This document shows positions 52,401 through 59,562 of a stretch of 59,562 nt of DNA, piece by piece (within the stretch, counting starts at the first letter, position 1; the number at the start of each line of letters is the position of its first letter). The translations under genes were made by a program, and so were the position numbers. The stretch is from Sphingobium limneticum (GTDB taxonomy: Bacteria > Pseudomonadota > Alphaproteobacteria > Sphingomonadales > Sphingomonadaceae), in the NCBI RefSeq assembly GCF_008710155.1, contig NZ_VYPZ01000022.1, forward strand, positions 1 to 59,562, written 5' to 3'. The notes under the pieces were generated by a model. It had not been told where the DNA came from. It saw only the letters and a program-made list of their open reading frames with translations, and ran no database searches.

Positions 52401-55400
52401 GCGGCCACCACCGCCGTACCCAGCAATGTGCCACTCGCATTGGTGATGCGGATGGTTGCGCCAGCCTCACCGGTGCCGTTCACCACCGCGCCATTGCCGG
52501 TGATGGTGCCCGTCGGGGCCGCCGGCGGGGTGCTGTCCGGCGCCAGCGTCGTCGCGCGGGGCGACACATTGCCAGCGGCATCCGACTGGGTGATGCCCAG
52601 CGTCTGGCCGTTCGTCTGCGGCGTCGTCAACGTGACGCTGTAGCTGCCGTTGCCGGCCACCGTCGCGGTGCCGATGACGGCCCCGGCCGGATTGGTGATG
52701 CTGATCGTCGCGCCAGCCTCACCCGTGCCGTTGACCACCGCACCATCGGCCGTGACCGTCCCGGTCGGCGCCGCCGGCGGCGTGCTGTCCGGTGCGATCG
52801 TCGGCACGCGCGGGGACACATTGCCGGCCGCATCCGCCTGGGTGATGCCCAGCGTCTGGCCGTTCGTCTGCGGCGTCGTCAAAGTGACGCTATAGCTGCC
52901 ATTGCCGGCCACCGTCGCGGTGCCGATGATGGCGCCAGCCGGGCTGGTGATCGTGATGGTCGCACCAGCCTCCCCGCTACCGTTCACCGTGGTGCCATCG
53001 GCCGTGACGGCACCGGTCGGCGCTGCGGGCGCCGTGATGTCGGGCGCGATCGTCGGCACCCGGACCGACACGTTGCCGGCACCGTCCGCCTGGGTCACGC
53101 CCAGCGTCTCGCCATTCAATTGCGGCGTGGTCAGCGTCGCGCTGTAACTGCCGTTGGCAGCGACGGTCGCGGTACCGATGACCGTCCCGGCCGGGTTGGT
53201 GATGCGGATCGTCGCGCCAGCCTCCCCGGTACCGGTGACGGTCGTGCCATCGGATGTCACCGTACCGGTCGGCGCGGTCGGCGCGGTCGTGTCGGGCGCG
53301 GTGATCGGCACGGTCGGGGACGCATTGCCCGCCCCGTCCCTTTGTATCAGCGTCAACGCTTCGCCGTTGGTCTGCGGCGTCGTCAGGGTCACGCTGTAGC
53401 TGCCATTGCCGGCCACCGTCGCGGTGCCCAGCACCGTGCCGGCCGCATTGGTCACGCTGATCGTCGCGCCAGCCTCACCGCTGCCGCTCACCACTGCGCC
53501 GTCGCCATTAATCGTGCCGGTCGGCGCGACCGGGGCGGTGATATCGGGCGCGATCGTCGGCACCCGGACCGACACATTGCCGGCGCCATCCGTCTGAGTC
53601 ACGCCCAGCGTCTCGCCATTCACCTGCGCCGTGGTCAGCGTGGCGCTATAGCTGCCGTTGGCACCGACCGTTGCGGTCCCGATGACGGTCCCACCCGGGT
53701 TGGTGATGCGTATGGTCGCCCCCGCTTCACCCGTCCCCGTCACGGTCGTGCCGTCGGATGTCACCGTACCGGTCGGCGCGGTGGGCGCTGTGGTATCGGG
53801 CGCGGTGATCGGCACGGTCGGGGACGCATTGCCCGCCCCGTCCCTTTGTATCAGCGTCAGCGCTTCTCCATTGGTCTGCGGCGTCGTCAGGGTCACGCTG
53901 TAGCTGCCATTGCCGGCCACCGTCGCGGTGCCCAGCACCGTGCCGGCCGCATTGGTCACGCTGATCGTCGCGCCAGCCTCGCCGCTGCCGCTCACCACCG
54001 CGCCGTCGCCGCTGATCGTGCCGGTCGGCGCGACCGGCGCCGTGACGTCGGGCGCGATCGTCGGCACCCGGACCGACACATTGCCGGCGGCATCCGCCTG
54101 CGTAATGCCCAGCGTCTCGCCATTCAGCTGCGGCGTCGCAAGCGTGGCGGCATAGCTGCCATTGGCGGCCACCGTCGCCGTGCCGATGACGGTCCCGGCC
54201 GCATTGGTGATGCTGATCGTGGCGCCGGCTTCACCGGTACCGGTCACGAGCGTGCCATCGGTCGAAACCGTGCCGGTCGGCGCATTGGGTGCCGTAATGT
54301 CCGGCGCGGTGATCGGCACCTGCGGCGACACATTGCCTGCGCCGTCCGTCTGCACCAATGTCAGCGCCTGACCATTGGCCTGCGGTTCGGTCAACGTGAC
54401 GCTATAATTGCCGTCGGTCGCCACGGTCGCCGTGCCCAGCACGGTCCCGGCCGCATTGGTGATGCTGATGATCGCACCCGCCTCACCCGTACCCGTAACT
54501 TCCGTACCATCGGGCGCGATCGTGCCCGTCGGCGCGGCCGGCGCGGTAACGTCCGGCGCAATGGCATCGGCTTGCGCCGAGGCATTGCCCGCCGCATCGG
54601 TCTGAACGATACCCAGCGTCTCGCCATTCAACTGCGGCGTGGGAAGGATGACGATATAGGCGCCATTGGCCCCCACCGTCGTCGTGCCCAGCAGCGTGCC
54701 ATCGGCATCGGTGATGCGGATCGTCGCCCCGGCCTCGCCAGTACCGGTCACGGCCGAACCATCGGATGTGACGGTGCCGGTCGGTGCATCGGGCGCCGTA
54801 ATGTCGGGCGCGGCGATGTCGACGGTGATCGACGCATTGCCGGCCGCATCGGTCTGAACCAACGTCAACGGCTCGCCATTGGTGAGCGCCGGGTTCAACG
54901 GCACACTGAAATTGCCGTCATTATCGACCGTGACGCTACCCAGCGACACGCCATTGGCATCCGTGACGGTGATCGTCGCCCCCGCCTCGCCGGTGCCGGT
55001 CACCGCACTCCCGTCAAGCTCGACCGTGCCAGTCGGCGCAGCGGGCGCTTCCAGATCGGGCGTCGCGATCGCGGTCGGGCCGGACTCATTGCCTGCCGCG
55101 TCGGTCTGCGTGACGTTCAGGGGCGATCCGTCGGTCTGCGGCGTGGTCAATGCTGCCGCATAATGACCCTGGCCATCGACGGTCGCGGTGCCGATCACTG
55201 TGCCGTCGGCATCACGCACCGTTATGGTCGCGCCCTTCTCGCCCGATCCGGTCACGACGGCACCGGTCGCATCGATCTGCGCGGTCGGCGCAAGAGGTGG
55301 GGTGATATCGGGCGCGGTCAGGATCACAGGGACGGAGCTGTTTCCATCCGTATCGGTCTGTACCACGACCAGCTTCTCGCCATTGGCCTGCGGCGTGCCC

Positions 55401-58400
55401 AGGGTGATGCTGTAATTGCCATCCCCATCGACGATCGTCGATCCCAATGCCAGCCCGCCAGGCCCGGTCACGGTCACCGTCGCGCCGATCTCGCCAGTGC
55501 CGGACACCGTATCGCCGGTGGGGGAGATGGTCGCCGTCACAGGATCGGGCGCGTCGGGTCCATTCAGATTGGGGGCGGTCACCGGCAGTTCGTCCGACAC
55601 ATTGCCTGCCGCGTCGCTCTGCACCACGGTCAGCGGCTCGCCATGTACTTGTGGCGACGTAAGCAGCGCGCTCCAGAAGCCGGAGCCATCCACTATCGCC
55701 GTGCCGATCTCCCGACCGGTTGGATCGGTGACGATGATCGTGGCACCGATTTCACCCGTACCGCTCATCGACGCGCCATCGCCGGCAATATTGGCAGTTG
55801 GCGGTTCTGGTGCGGTAAGGTCGGGCGCCGTCACATTGGCCGGGTCGGATATGTTGCCGGAGCCATCCGCCTGGGTGACGCGCAGCGGCTCGCTATCCAG
55901 TTGCGGCGGGGTCAGCACGACACTGTAATTGCCCTGTGCATTGACGATGCCGGTGCCCAGCAGGGTGCCACCTGCCGTCCGCACCTCGACTGCCGATCCG
56001 GCGACACCCGTGCCGGTCACGATCCGGCCGGTATCGTCGATAGCCGCGGTCGGCGCAGGCGGCGGCGTCGTATCGTCCGCCGTAACCGTCACACCGGTCG
56101 ATACATTGCCGGCCACATCGCTTTGCGTGATGCTAAAAACCTCGCCATCGACCCGTGCCGGGCTGAGCGGTAAGAGATAATTGCCGTCATCGTCCACGAC
56201 CGTCGTGCCGACGATCGCACCCGATGCGTCGCGAACGGTGATGGTCGCGCCAACCTCGCCCGTGCCGCTGATCGACGATCCGTCCGCCGCTATGGTCGCG
56301 ACTGGCGCGGCCGGCGGGGTGAGGTCGGGCGCCGTGATGCCGGTCGGGTTGGATATGTTGCCCGAAGGATCGACCTGCGTGACGGCAAGGGATTCGCCAT
56401 CCACCTGCGGCGCGTTGAGCGTCACGGTGTAATTGCCCTGTGCATCGACCACGCCGCTGCCCAGCAGCGTACCATCGGCCGCGCGCACTTCGATCGTCGA
56501 TCCAGCCACACCCGAACCGGTCACTACCGATCCCGTTACCACCGTGCCGGTGCCGTCGATCGTGGCACTGGGCGCAGGCGGCGGCGTCGTATCGTCCGCC
56601 GTAACCGTCACACCGGTCGACACGTTGCCGGCCACATCGCTTTGGGTAATGCTCAACACCTCGCCATCGACCCGTGCCGGGCTGAGCGGGAAGAGATAAT
56701 TGCCGTCATCGTCCACGACCGTCGTGCCGACGATCGCGCCCGATGCGTCGCGAACGGTGATGGTCGCGCCAACCTCGCCCGTGCCGCTGATCGACGATCC
56801 GTCCGCCGCTATGGTCGCGACTGGCGCGGCCGGCGGCGTGAGGTCGGGCGCCGTGATGCCGGTCGGGTTGGATATGTTGCCCGAAGGATCGACCTGCGTG
56901 ACGGCAAGGGATTCGCCATCCACCTGCGGCGCGTTGAGCGTCACGGTATAATTGCCCTGCGCATCGACCACGCCGCTGCCCAGCAACGTACCATCGGCCG
57001 CGCGCACTTCGATCGTCGATCCAGCCACGCCCGAACCGGTCACTACCGATCCCGTCACCACCGTGCCGGTGCCGTCGATCGTGGCGCTGGGCGCAGGCGG
57101 CGGCGTCGTATCGTCCGCCGTAACCGTCACACCGGTCGACACATTGCCGGCCACGTCGCTCTGGGTGATGCTCAGCACCTCGCCATCGACCCGTGCCGGG
57201 CTGAGCGGGAAGAGATAATTGCCGTCATCGTCGACAACCGTCGTGCCGATGATCGCACCCGATGCGTCCCGAACGGTGATGGTCGCGCCAACTTCGCCCG
57301 TGCCGCTGATCGACGATCCGTCTGCCGCTATGGTCGCGACTGGCGCAGCCGGCGGCGTGAGATCGGGCGCCGTGATGCCGGTCGGGTTGGATATGTTGCC
57401 CGAAGGATCGACCTGCGTGACGGCAAGGGCTTCGCCATCCACCTGCGGCGCGTTGAGCGTCACGGTATAATTGCCCTGCGCATCGACCACGCCGCTGCCC
57501 AGCAGCGTACCATCGGCCGCGCGCACTTCGATCGTCGATCCAGCCACGCCCGAACCGGTCACTACCGATCCCGTCACCACCGTGCCGGTGCCGTCGATCG
57601 TGGCGCTGGGCGCAGGCGGCGGCGTCGTATCGTCCGCCGTGACCGTCACACCGGTCGATACGTTGCCGGCCACATCGCTTTGCGTGATGCTCAGCACCTC
57701 GCCATCGACCCGTGCCGGGCTGAGCGGGAAGAGATAATTGCCGTCATCGTCCACCACCGTCGTGCCGACGATCGCACCCGATGCGTCGCGAACGGTGATG
57801 GTCGCGCCAACCTCGCCCGTGCCGCTGATCGACGATCCGTCCGCCGCTATGGTCGCGACCGGTGCGGCCGGCGGGGTGAGGTCGGGCGCCGTGATGCCGG
57901 TCGGGTTGGATATGTTGCCAGCCGGGTCCGCCTGCGTCACGTTCAATGGCTCGCTGTCCACCTGCGGCGTGGTCAGCGTGACGGTGTAATTGCCCTGCGC
58001 GTCCACCACGCCATTGCCCAGCAACGTGCCATCGGCCGCGCGCACCTCGACCGTCGATCCGGCCACACCCATACCGGTTACCACCGTGCCGGTGCCGTCG
58101 ATGGTCGCGACGGGCGCCGGTGGCGCCGTCAGGTCGGGCGCGGTGACCGGAATGACGGCCGATTCATTACCCGCCGCATCGCTTTGCGTGACATCGAGCA
58201 CTTCGCCATCGACCCGCGCCGGATCGAGATCGACACTATAATTGCCATCATCGCCCACTCTCGTCGTGCCGATGATCGCACCCGACGCGTCGCGAACGAT
58301 GATGGTCGCGCCGACCTCGCCCGTGCCGCTGATCGACGACCCGTCGGTTGCGATGGTCGCGCTCGGTGCTGCCGGCGCCGTCAGGTCAGGCGCGCTGATG

Positions 58401-59562
58401 GCCGTCGGATCGGACACATTGCCAGCCGCATCGATCTGCGTGACCGACAGCGGTTCGCCTTCGACCAGAGGCGGTGACAAGGTCACGCTATAGCTGCCAT
58501 CGGGCCGCACAATGTCGCTGCCGAGCAACGTGCCCAGCGCATCGCGCACCTCAACGATCGCGCCCGGCTCTCCGGACCCGCTCACCGTCGCACCATTGCC
58601 CGAGATGCTGGCCCCCGGTGCAGCGGGTGCATCCAGATCGGGCGCAACTATGGCGGTGGGCGTCGATTCATTGCCGGCCGCATCGGCCTGCGTCACGGTC
58701 AGCGCTTCGCCATTGGTCTGGGGTATGTCCAGCGTGGCGGCGTAGGTGCCGTTGCCCTGCACCACAGCCGTACCGACCAACAGGCGGGCAGCATTATAAA
58801 TGCGGATGGTGGCGCCCGGTTCGCCCGTACCGGTAACGGACAGCCCGTCGTTGCCGATGACAGCGATCGGCGCCTGGGGCGCGGTGCCGTCGGCGGCGGT
58901 CACGAATACGGGATCCGACACATTGCCAGCCCCATCTGTCTGGCTGACGGTCAGGCGCTCGCCATTATTCTGCGGCGGGCTGAGTGCGATCGTAAAGCTA
59001 CCATCCCCGCCGACATGACCGGTGCCCAGCACCGTTCCAGCCGAGTCATAGACGTTGATAATGGCGCCAGGCTCACCGGTGCCTGTCAGGCTCGTCGCGG
59101 TTTCCAGCGCAACCGAAGGCGCATCAGGCGCCGTCAGGTCGGGCGCGATCGCCACAGCGGGCGGTGAAACATTCCCGGCCGCGTCAACCTGCGTAACCGT
59201 CACCGTCTCGCCATTTTCGAGGGGCGTATCGAGGTCGATGGCATAGTTGCCGTCCGCATCGGCAACCCCGCTGCCGATCAAAACGCCCGCCGCATTGCGG
59301 ATCTGCACCGTGGCATTGGTTTCTGCGGTGCCAGAACACACCGTCCCCGTCGCATTCAGCCGAGCAGTGGGCGGCGCCGGCGCATCAGTGTCAGCGTCAG
59401 CGTCGGCATCCGCATCAGCATCCGCATCTGCATCAGCATCAGCATCAGCATCAGCATCAGCATCAGCATCAGCATCAGCATCAGCATCAGCATCAGCATC
59501 AGCATCAGCATCAGCATCAGCATCAGCATCAGCATCAGCATCAGCATCAGCATCAGCATCAG
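49445..59562 (-). CDS. Giant BapA/LapF-like Ig-repeat adhesin, N-terminus outside window
   Basis: At least 3370 residues are visible. The frame stays open to the right edge, so GTG 59341 is not the start. Order from the N-side: an (Asp-Ala)n linker, about 31 Ig-like (Big_6-type) repeats of ~84 residues with the core VTGTGEAGATVTV...GT.V...G.YSVTL, then a BapA-type C-terminal region (TVALIDLLPVSTAVNHGTANYLALVSLGLLN). Two VCBS/cadherin-like domains follow (DGHIDIISP, NLDGSYSYTPSP; TLTVNETGHYNYTP), then an acidic tail ending STSDDIEKHSINNGHTF. No RTX nonapeptides were seen. It is presumably exported C-terminus first by the downstream TolC-ABC-HlyD genes and holds cells together or to surfaces. 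Confidence 0.93.
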   Translation of the reverse strand, partial: DADADADADADADADADADADADADADADADADADADADADADADADADADADADADTDAPAPPTARLNATGTVCSGTAETNATVQIRNAAGVLIGSGVADADGNYAIDLDTPLENGETVTVTQVDAAGNVSPPAVAIAPDLTAPDAPSVALETATSLTGTGEPGAIINVYDSAGTVLGTGHVGGDGSFTIALSPPQNNGERLTVSQTDGAGNVSDPVFVTAADGTAPQAPIAVIGNDGLSVTGTGEPGATIRIYNAARLLVGTAVVQGNGTYAATLDIPQTNGEALTVTQADAAGNESTPTAIVAPDLDAPAAPGASISGNGATVSGSGEPGAIVEVRDALGTLLGSDIVRPDGSYSVTLSPPLVEGEPLSVTQIDAAGNVSDPTAISAPDLTAPAAPSATIATDGSSISGTGEVGATIIVRDASGAIIGTTRVGDDGNYSVDLDPARVDGEVLDVTQSDAAGNESAVIPVTAPDLTAPPAPVATIDGTGTVVTGMGVAGSTVEVRAADGTLLGNGVVDAQGNYTVTLTTPQVDSEPLNVTQADPAGNISNPTGITAPDLTPPAAPVATIAADGSSISGTGEVGATITVRDASGAIVGTTVVDDDGNYLFPLSPARVDGEVLSITQSDVAGNVSTGVTVTADDTTPPPAPSATIDGTGTVVTGSVVTGSGVAGSTIEVRAADGTLLGSGVVDAQGNYTVTLNAPQVDGEALAVTQVDPSGNISNPTGITAPDLTPPAAPVATIAADGSSISGTGEVGATITVRDASGAIIGTTVVDDDGNYLFPLSPARVDGEVLSITQSDVAGNVSTGVTVTADDTTPPPAPSATIDGTGTVVTGSVVTGSGVAGSTIEVRAADGTLLGSGVVDAQGNYTVTLNAPQVDGESLAVTQVDPSGNISNPTGITAPDLTPPAAPVATIAADGSSISGTGEVGATITVRDASGAIVGTTVVDDDGNYLFPLSPARVDGEVLSITQSDVAGNVSTGVTVTADDTTPPPAPSATIDGTGTVVTGSVVTGSGVAGSTIEVRAADGTLLGSGVVDAQGNYTVTLNAPQVDGESLAVTQVDPSGNISNPTGITAPDLTPPAAPVATIAADGSSISGTGEVGATITVRDASGAIVGTTVVDDDGNYLLPLSPARVDGEVFSITQSDVAGNVSTGVTVTADDTTPPPAPTAAIDDTGRIVTGTGVAGSAVEVRTAGGTLLGTGIVNAQGNYSVVLTPPQLDSEPLRVTQADGSGNISDPANVTAPDLTAPEPPTANIAGDGASMSGTGEIGATIIVTDPTGREIGTAIVDGSGFWSALLTSPQVHGEPLTVVQSDAAGNVSDELPVTAPNLNGPDAPDPVTATISPTGDTVSGTGEIGATVTVTGPGGLALGSTIVDGDGNYSITLGTPQANGEKLVVVQTDTDGNSSVPVILTAPDITPPLAPTAQIDATGAVVTGSGEKGATITVRDADGTVIGTATVDGQGHYAAALTTPQTDGSPLNVTQTDAAGNESGPTAIATPDLEAPAAPTGTVELDGSAVTGTGEAGATITVTDANGVSLGSVTVDNDGNFSVPLNPALTNGEPLTLVQTDAAGNASITVDIAAPDITAPDAPTGTVTSDGSAVTGTGEAGATIRITDADGTLLGTTTVGANGAYIVILPTPQLNGETLGIVQTDAAGNASAQADAIAPDVTAPAAPTGTIAPDGTEVTGTGEAGAIISITNAAGTVLGTATVATDGNYSVTLTEPQANGQALTLVQTDGAGNVSPQVPITAPDITAPNAPTGTVSTDGTLVTGTGEAGATISITNAAGTVIGTATVAANGSYAATLATPQLNGETLGITQADAAGNVSVRVPTIAPDVTAPVAPTGTISGDGAVVSGSGEAGATISVTNAAGTVLGTATVAGNGSYSVTLTTPQTNGEALTLIQRDGAGNASPTVPITAPDTTAPTAPTGTVTSDGTTVTGTGEAGATIRITNPGGTVIGTATVGANGSYSATLTTAQVNGETLGVTQTDGAGNVSVRVPTIAPDITAPVAPTGTINGDGAVVSGSGEAGATISVTNAAGTVLGTATVAGNGSYSVTLTTPQTNGEALTLIQRDGAGNASPTVPITAPDTTAPTAPTGTVTSDGTTVTGTGEAGATIRITNPAGTVIGTATVAANGSYSATLTTPQLNGETLGVTQADGAGNVSVRVPTIAPDITAPAAPTGAVTADGTTVNGSGEAGATITITSPAGAIIGTATVAGNGSYSVTLTTPQTNGQTLGITQADAAGNVSPRVPTIAPDSTPPAAPTGTVTADGAVVNGTGEAGATISITNPAGAVIGTATVAGNGSYSVTLTTPQTNGQTLGITQSDAAGNVSPRATTLAPDSTPPAAPTGTITGNGAVVNGTGEAGATIRITNASGTLLGTAVVAANGTYSATLNTPQTNGEKLTLVQSDPAGNVSPVVPITAPDTTAPVAPTAAVSANGGSVTGTGEAGATITVRAADGTILGTATVAANGSYTAALSPAQLNGERLSVSQTDGAGNGSPNAAVTAPDHTPPAAPTAAVSATGTVVTGTGEAGATVTVTNAAGVVIGTALVAANGSYSVTLTQAQANGETIGVVQTDGAGNPSISTSAIAPDITAPNAPANLAVNTAGTTLTGIGEAGATVRVRDGTGTVIGTGQVGSDGRFSVTLSSPQVGGQNLTVTQTDVAGNQSLPGAVGAPFDIAAFDNSTVALIDLLPVSTAVNHGTANYLALVSLGLLNVNAQVLATPSVGFTVADGHSLNAVFTYDATLSIGVLSGYSVAVQRWNGSAWVAVGGGNGASLLQLGLLNGNLVSTETLGPGQYRAFVTFDGTLGVGLLGSLNVAGTDSDFTDIGGIVPQQIQGNVITDPSPDGHIDIISPQTVIQSVTVNGVTTAVNANGTVVNGAFGRLVINLDGSYSYTPSPTAASIGKTDVFQYTLIDRSDGETETANLSIRIGSDDITAAPVANHDTATAAVQYQNVVQTVATASDFSFNTAGAVLVPVTGSSSKSFTVGANSQSDVTITVIRGGSLTVLPSYTITVKNAAGATVGTYTATAVAGLPLGSGITHTFDDLPSGTYTYTVSSTNILGTGYGSTVYIGQSITHLDQYTVSGVTGTQGELLANDVTGTAFPVVKVGTGSGFVEVGETAVTIQGTYGTLTVNETGHYNYTPGTTIPHSTVNLVDSFTYQIVQPNGVTATATLDVTINVGSGATSAFMSFEQASLRMDEAAAVSDDSYQTASLTSDTTTDQAIASAPEARISSFSEEATVSGTDDPTVSGTDLVVAASAADPVDAPSADQPVTPDADPTDTPVSDEVLGELAYQMFEGQGVLEDVLSAYLDRAASPERVDPIDMTTTPTTESVDLTPVDVLQDPLAYLSTSDDIEKHSINNGHTF
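53154..54161. repeat. Duplicated two-domain (504-bp) block in the Ig array
   Basis: Two successive Ig units are repeated almost identically 504 bases apart. For example, the boundary motif read as SPTVPITAPD occurs near 53293 and 53797, and VRVPTIAPD near 53541 and 54045. The protein copies differ by only a few residues (ISGDG/INGDG, NPGGT/NPAGT), implying recent duplication or gene conversion. Confidence 0.85.
56181..57737. repeat. Triplicated 519-bp higher-order unit in the Ig array
   Basis: A 252-base unit followed by a 267-base unit is present three times with near identity (unit starts about 56181, 56700 and 57219). The longer unit carries an extra five codons from a local duplication (VVTGSVVTGSG). 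This nested structure shows that expansion proceeded in two-domain steps. Confidence 0.88.
59431..59562. repeat. Hexanucleotide microsatellite CATCAG, at least 22 copies
   Basis: 22 perfect tandem copies run from 59431 to the right edge. They are preceded at 59395-59430 by imperfect versions (CATCCG, CATCTG, GTCGGC). On the coding strand it reads GCTGAT/GATGCT, encoding (Asp-Ala)n in frame with the adhesin. The unit length is a multiple of three, so copy-number changes alter linker length without frameshift. Confidence 0.95.

Larger units (their letters stand above)
51530..59395. repeat. Array of ~31 tandem Ig-domain repeats (252-bp unit)
   Basis: The adhesin's Ig-like units recur every 252 bases (84 codons) with high DNA similarity; conserved boundaries read APD..TAP.AP in protein. 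Identity is highest in the middle and lower at the ends, consistent with duplication within the array. Confidence 0.92.

Noticed and set aside
51350..56173. 1607-codon open frame on the plus strand across the Ig array
   Set aside because: It is antisense to the repetitive adhesin. The absence of stops follows from the 252-bp periodic high-G+C repeat, and the encoded protein is Arg/His-rich low-complexity sequence with no family resemblance.
56642..58477. 611-codon plus-strand frame and many 81-88 codon frames repeating every 252 or 267 bases
   Set aside because: They are shadows of the adhesin units; their spacing simply reports the repeat period.
51530..59395. Possible CRISPR array because of regular repeats
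   Set aside because: Units are 252 bases long, coding and without short direct repeats plus unique spacers; they are protein-domain repeats.
59356..59559. Frame encoding Met-Leu repeats
   Set aside because: It is an alternative frame of the CATCAG microsatellite; the Asp-Ala frame is continuous with the adhesin.

Overview
The window looks like chromosomal DNA of an alphaproteobacterium, most likely a sphingomonad (Sphingobium/Sphingomonas type). This is inferred from the high G+C content, the crtY-crtI-crtB carotenoid genes, KDO genes kdsD-kdsB, an alphaproteobacterial GAAC-N7-GAAC SOS box, several sphingomonad-style intergenic inverted repeats and the BapA/LapF-like adhesin. No 16S gene or other definitive taxonomic marker is present.

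Layout. 1-1100: tail of an IS30-family transposase, a REP-like hairpin, and a two-gene unit (membrane protein + Xre regulator) with operator-like palindromes. 1.2-6.2 kb: D-amino-acid transaminase, a winged-helix regulator behind a LexA-type box, tRNA-Val(UAC), a zinc-finger protein, tldD and a DUF924 protein. 6.3-8.2 kb: sigma-54 promoter, glnK-amtB and a terminator. 8.2-12.6 kb (minus strand): crtY-crtI-LOG-crtB. 12.6-14 kb: dmeR-dmeF cobalt/nickel efflux pair. 14-17.7 kb (minus): kdsD-kdsB-phosphatase and a sugar-nucleotide epimerase. 17.9-21.3 kb: two FemAB/CelD-like acyltransferases flanking a cupin protein, then DUF962. 21.4-29.7 kb: class A beta-lactamase-like protein, ung, a glycine-zipper protein, rpoZ, a phospholipase D-type protein, two small exported proteins, a two-component system and TauE. 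30-31.2 kb: ald.

31.2-40 kb is a cobalt/cobalamin region. A minus-strand cobalamin riboswitch precedes cbtB-cbtA. A second, plus-strand riboswitch precedes cobW-cobN-cobO. A BtuF-like binding protein lies downstream on the other strand. 40-41.5 kb holds a cell-wall hydrolase and a MarR-like regulator.

41.5-59.56 kb (minus strand) is a type I secretion/adhesin locus. It starts with a giant adhesin whose 5' end lies outside the window, with about 31 Ig-like repeats of 84 residues and an (Asp-Ala)n linker encoded by a hexanucleotide microsatellite. It continues with TolC, ABC exporter, HlyD-type adaptor and a 1027-residue protein with an alpha-helical N-terminal part and a MurF-like ligase C-terminal part. 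The last four genes are joined by ATGA overlaps, so the MurF-like fusion is translationally coupled to the secretion machinery. This is the most unusual system in the window.
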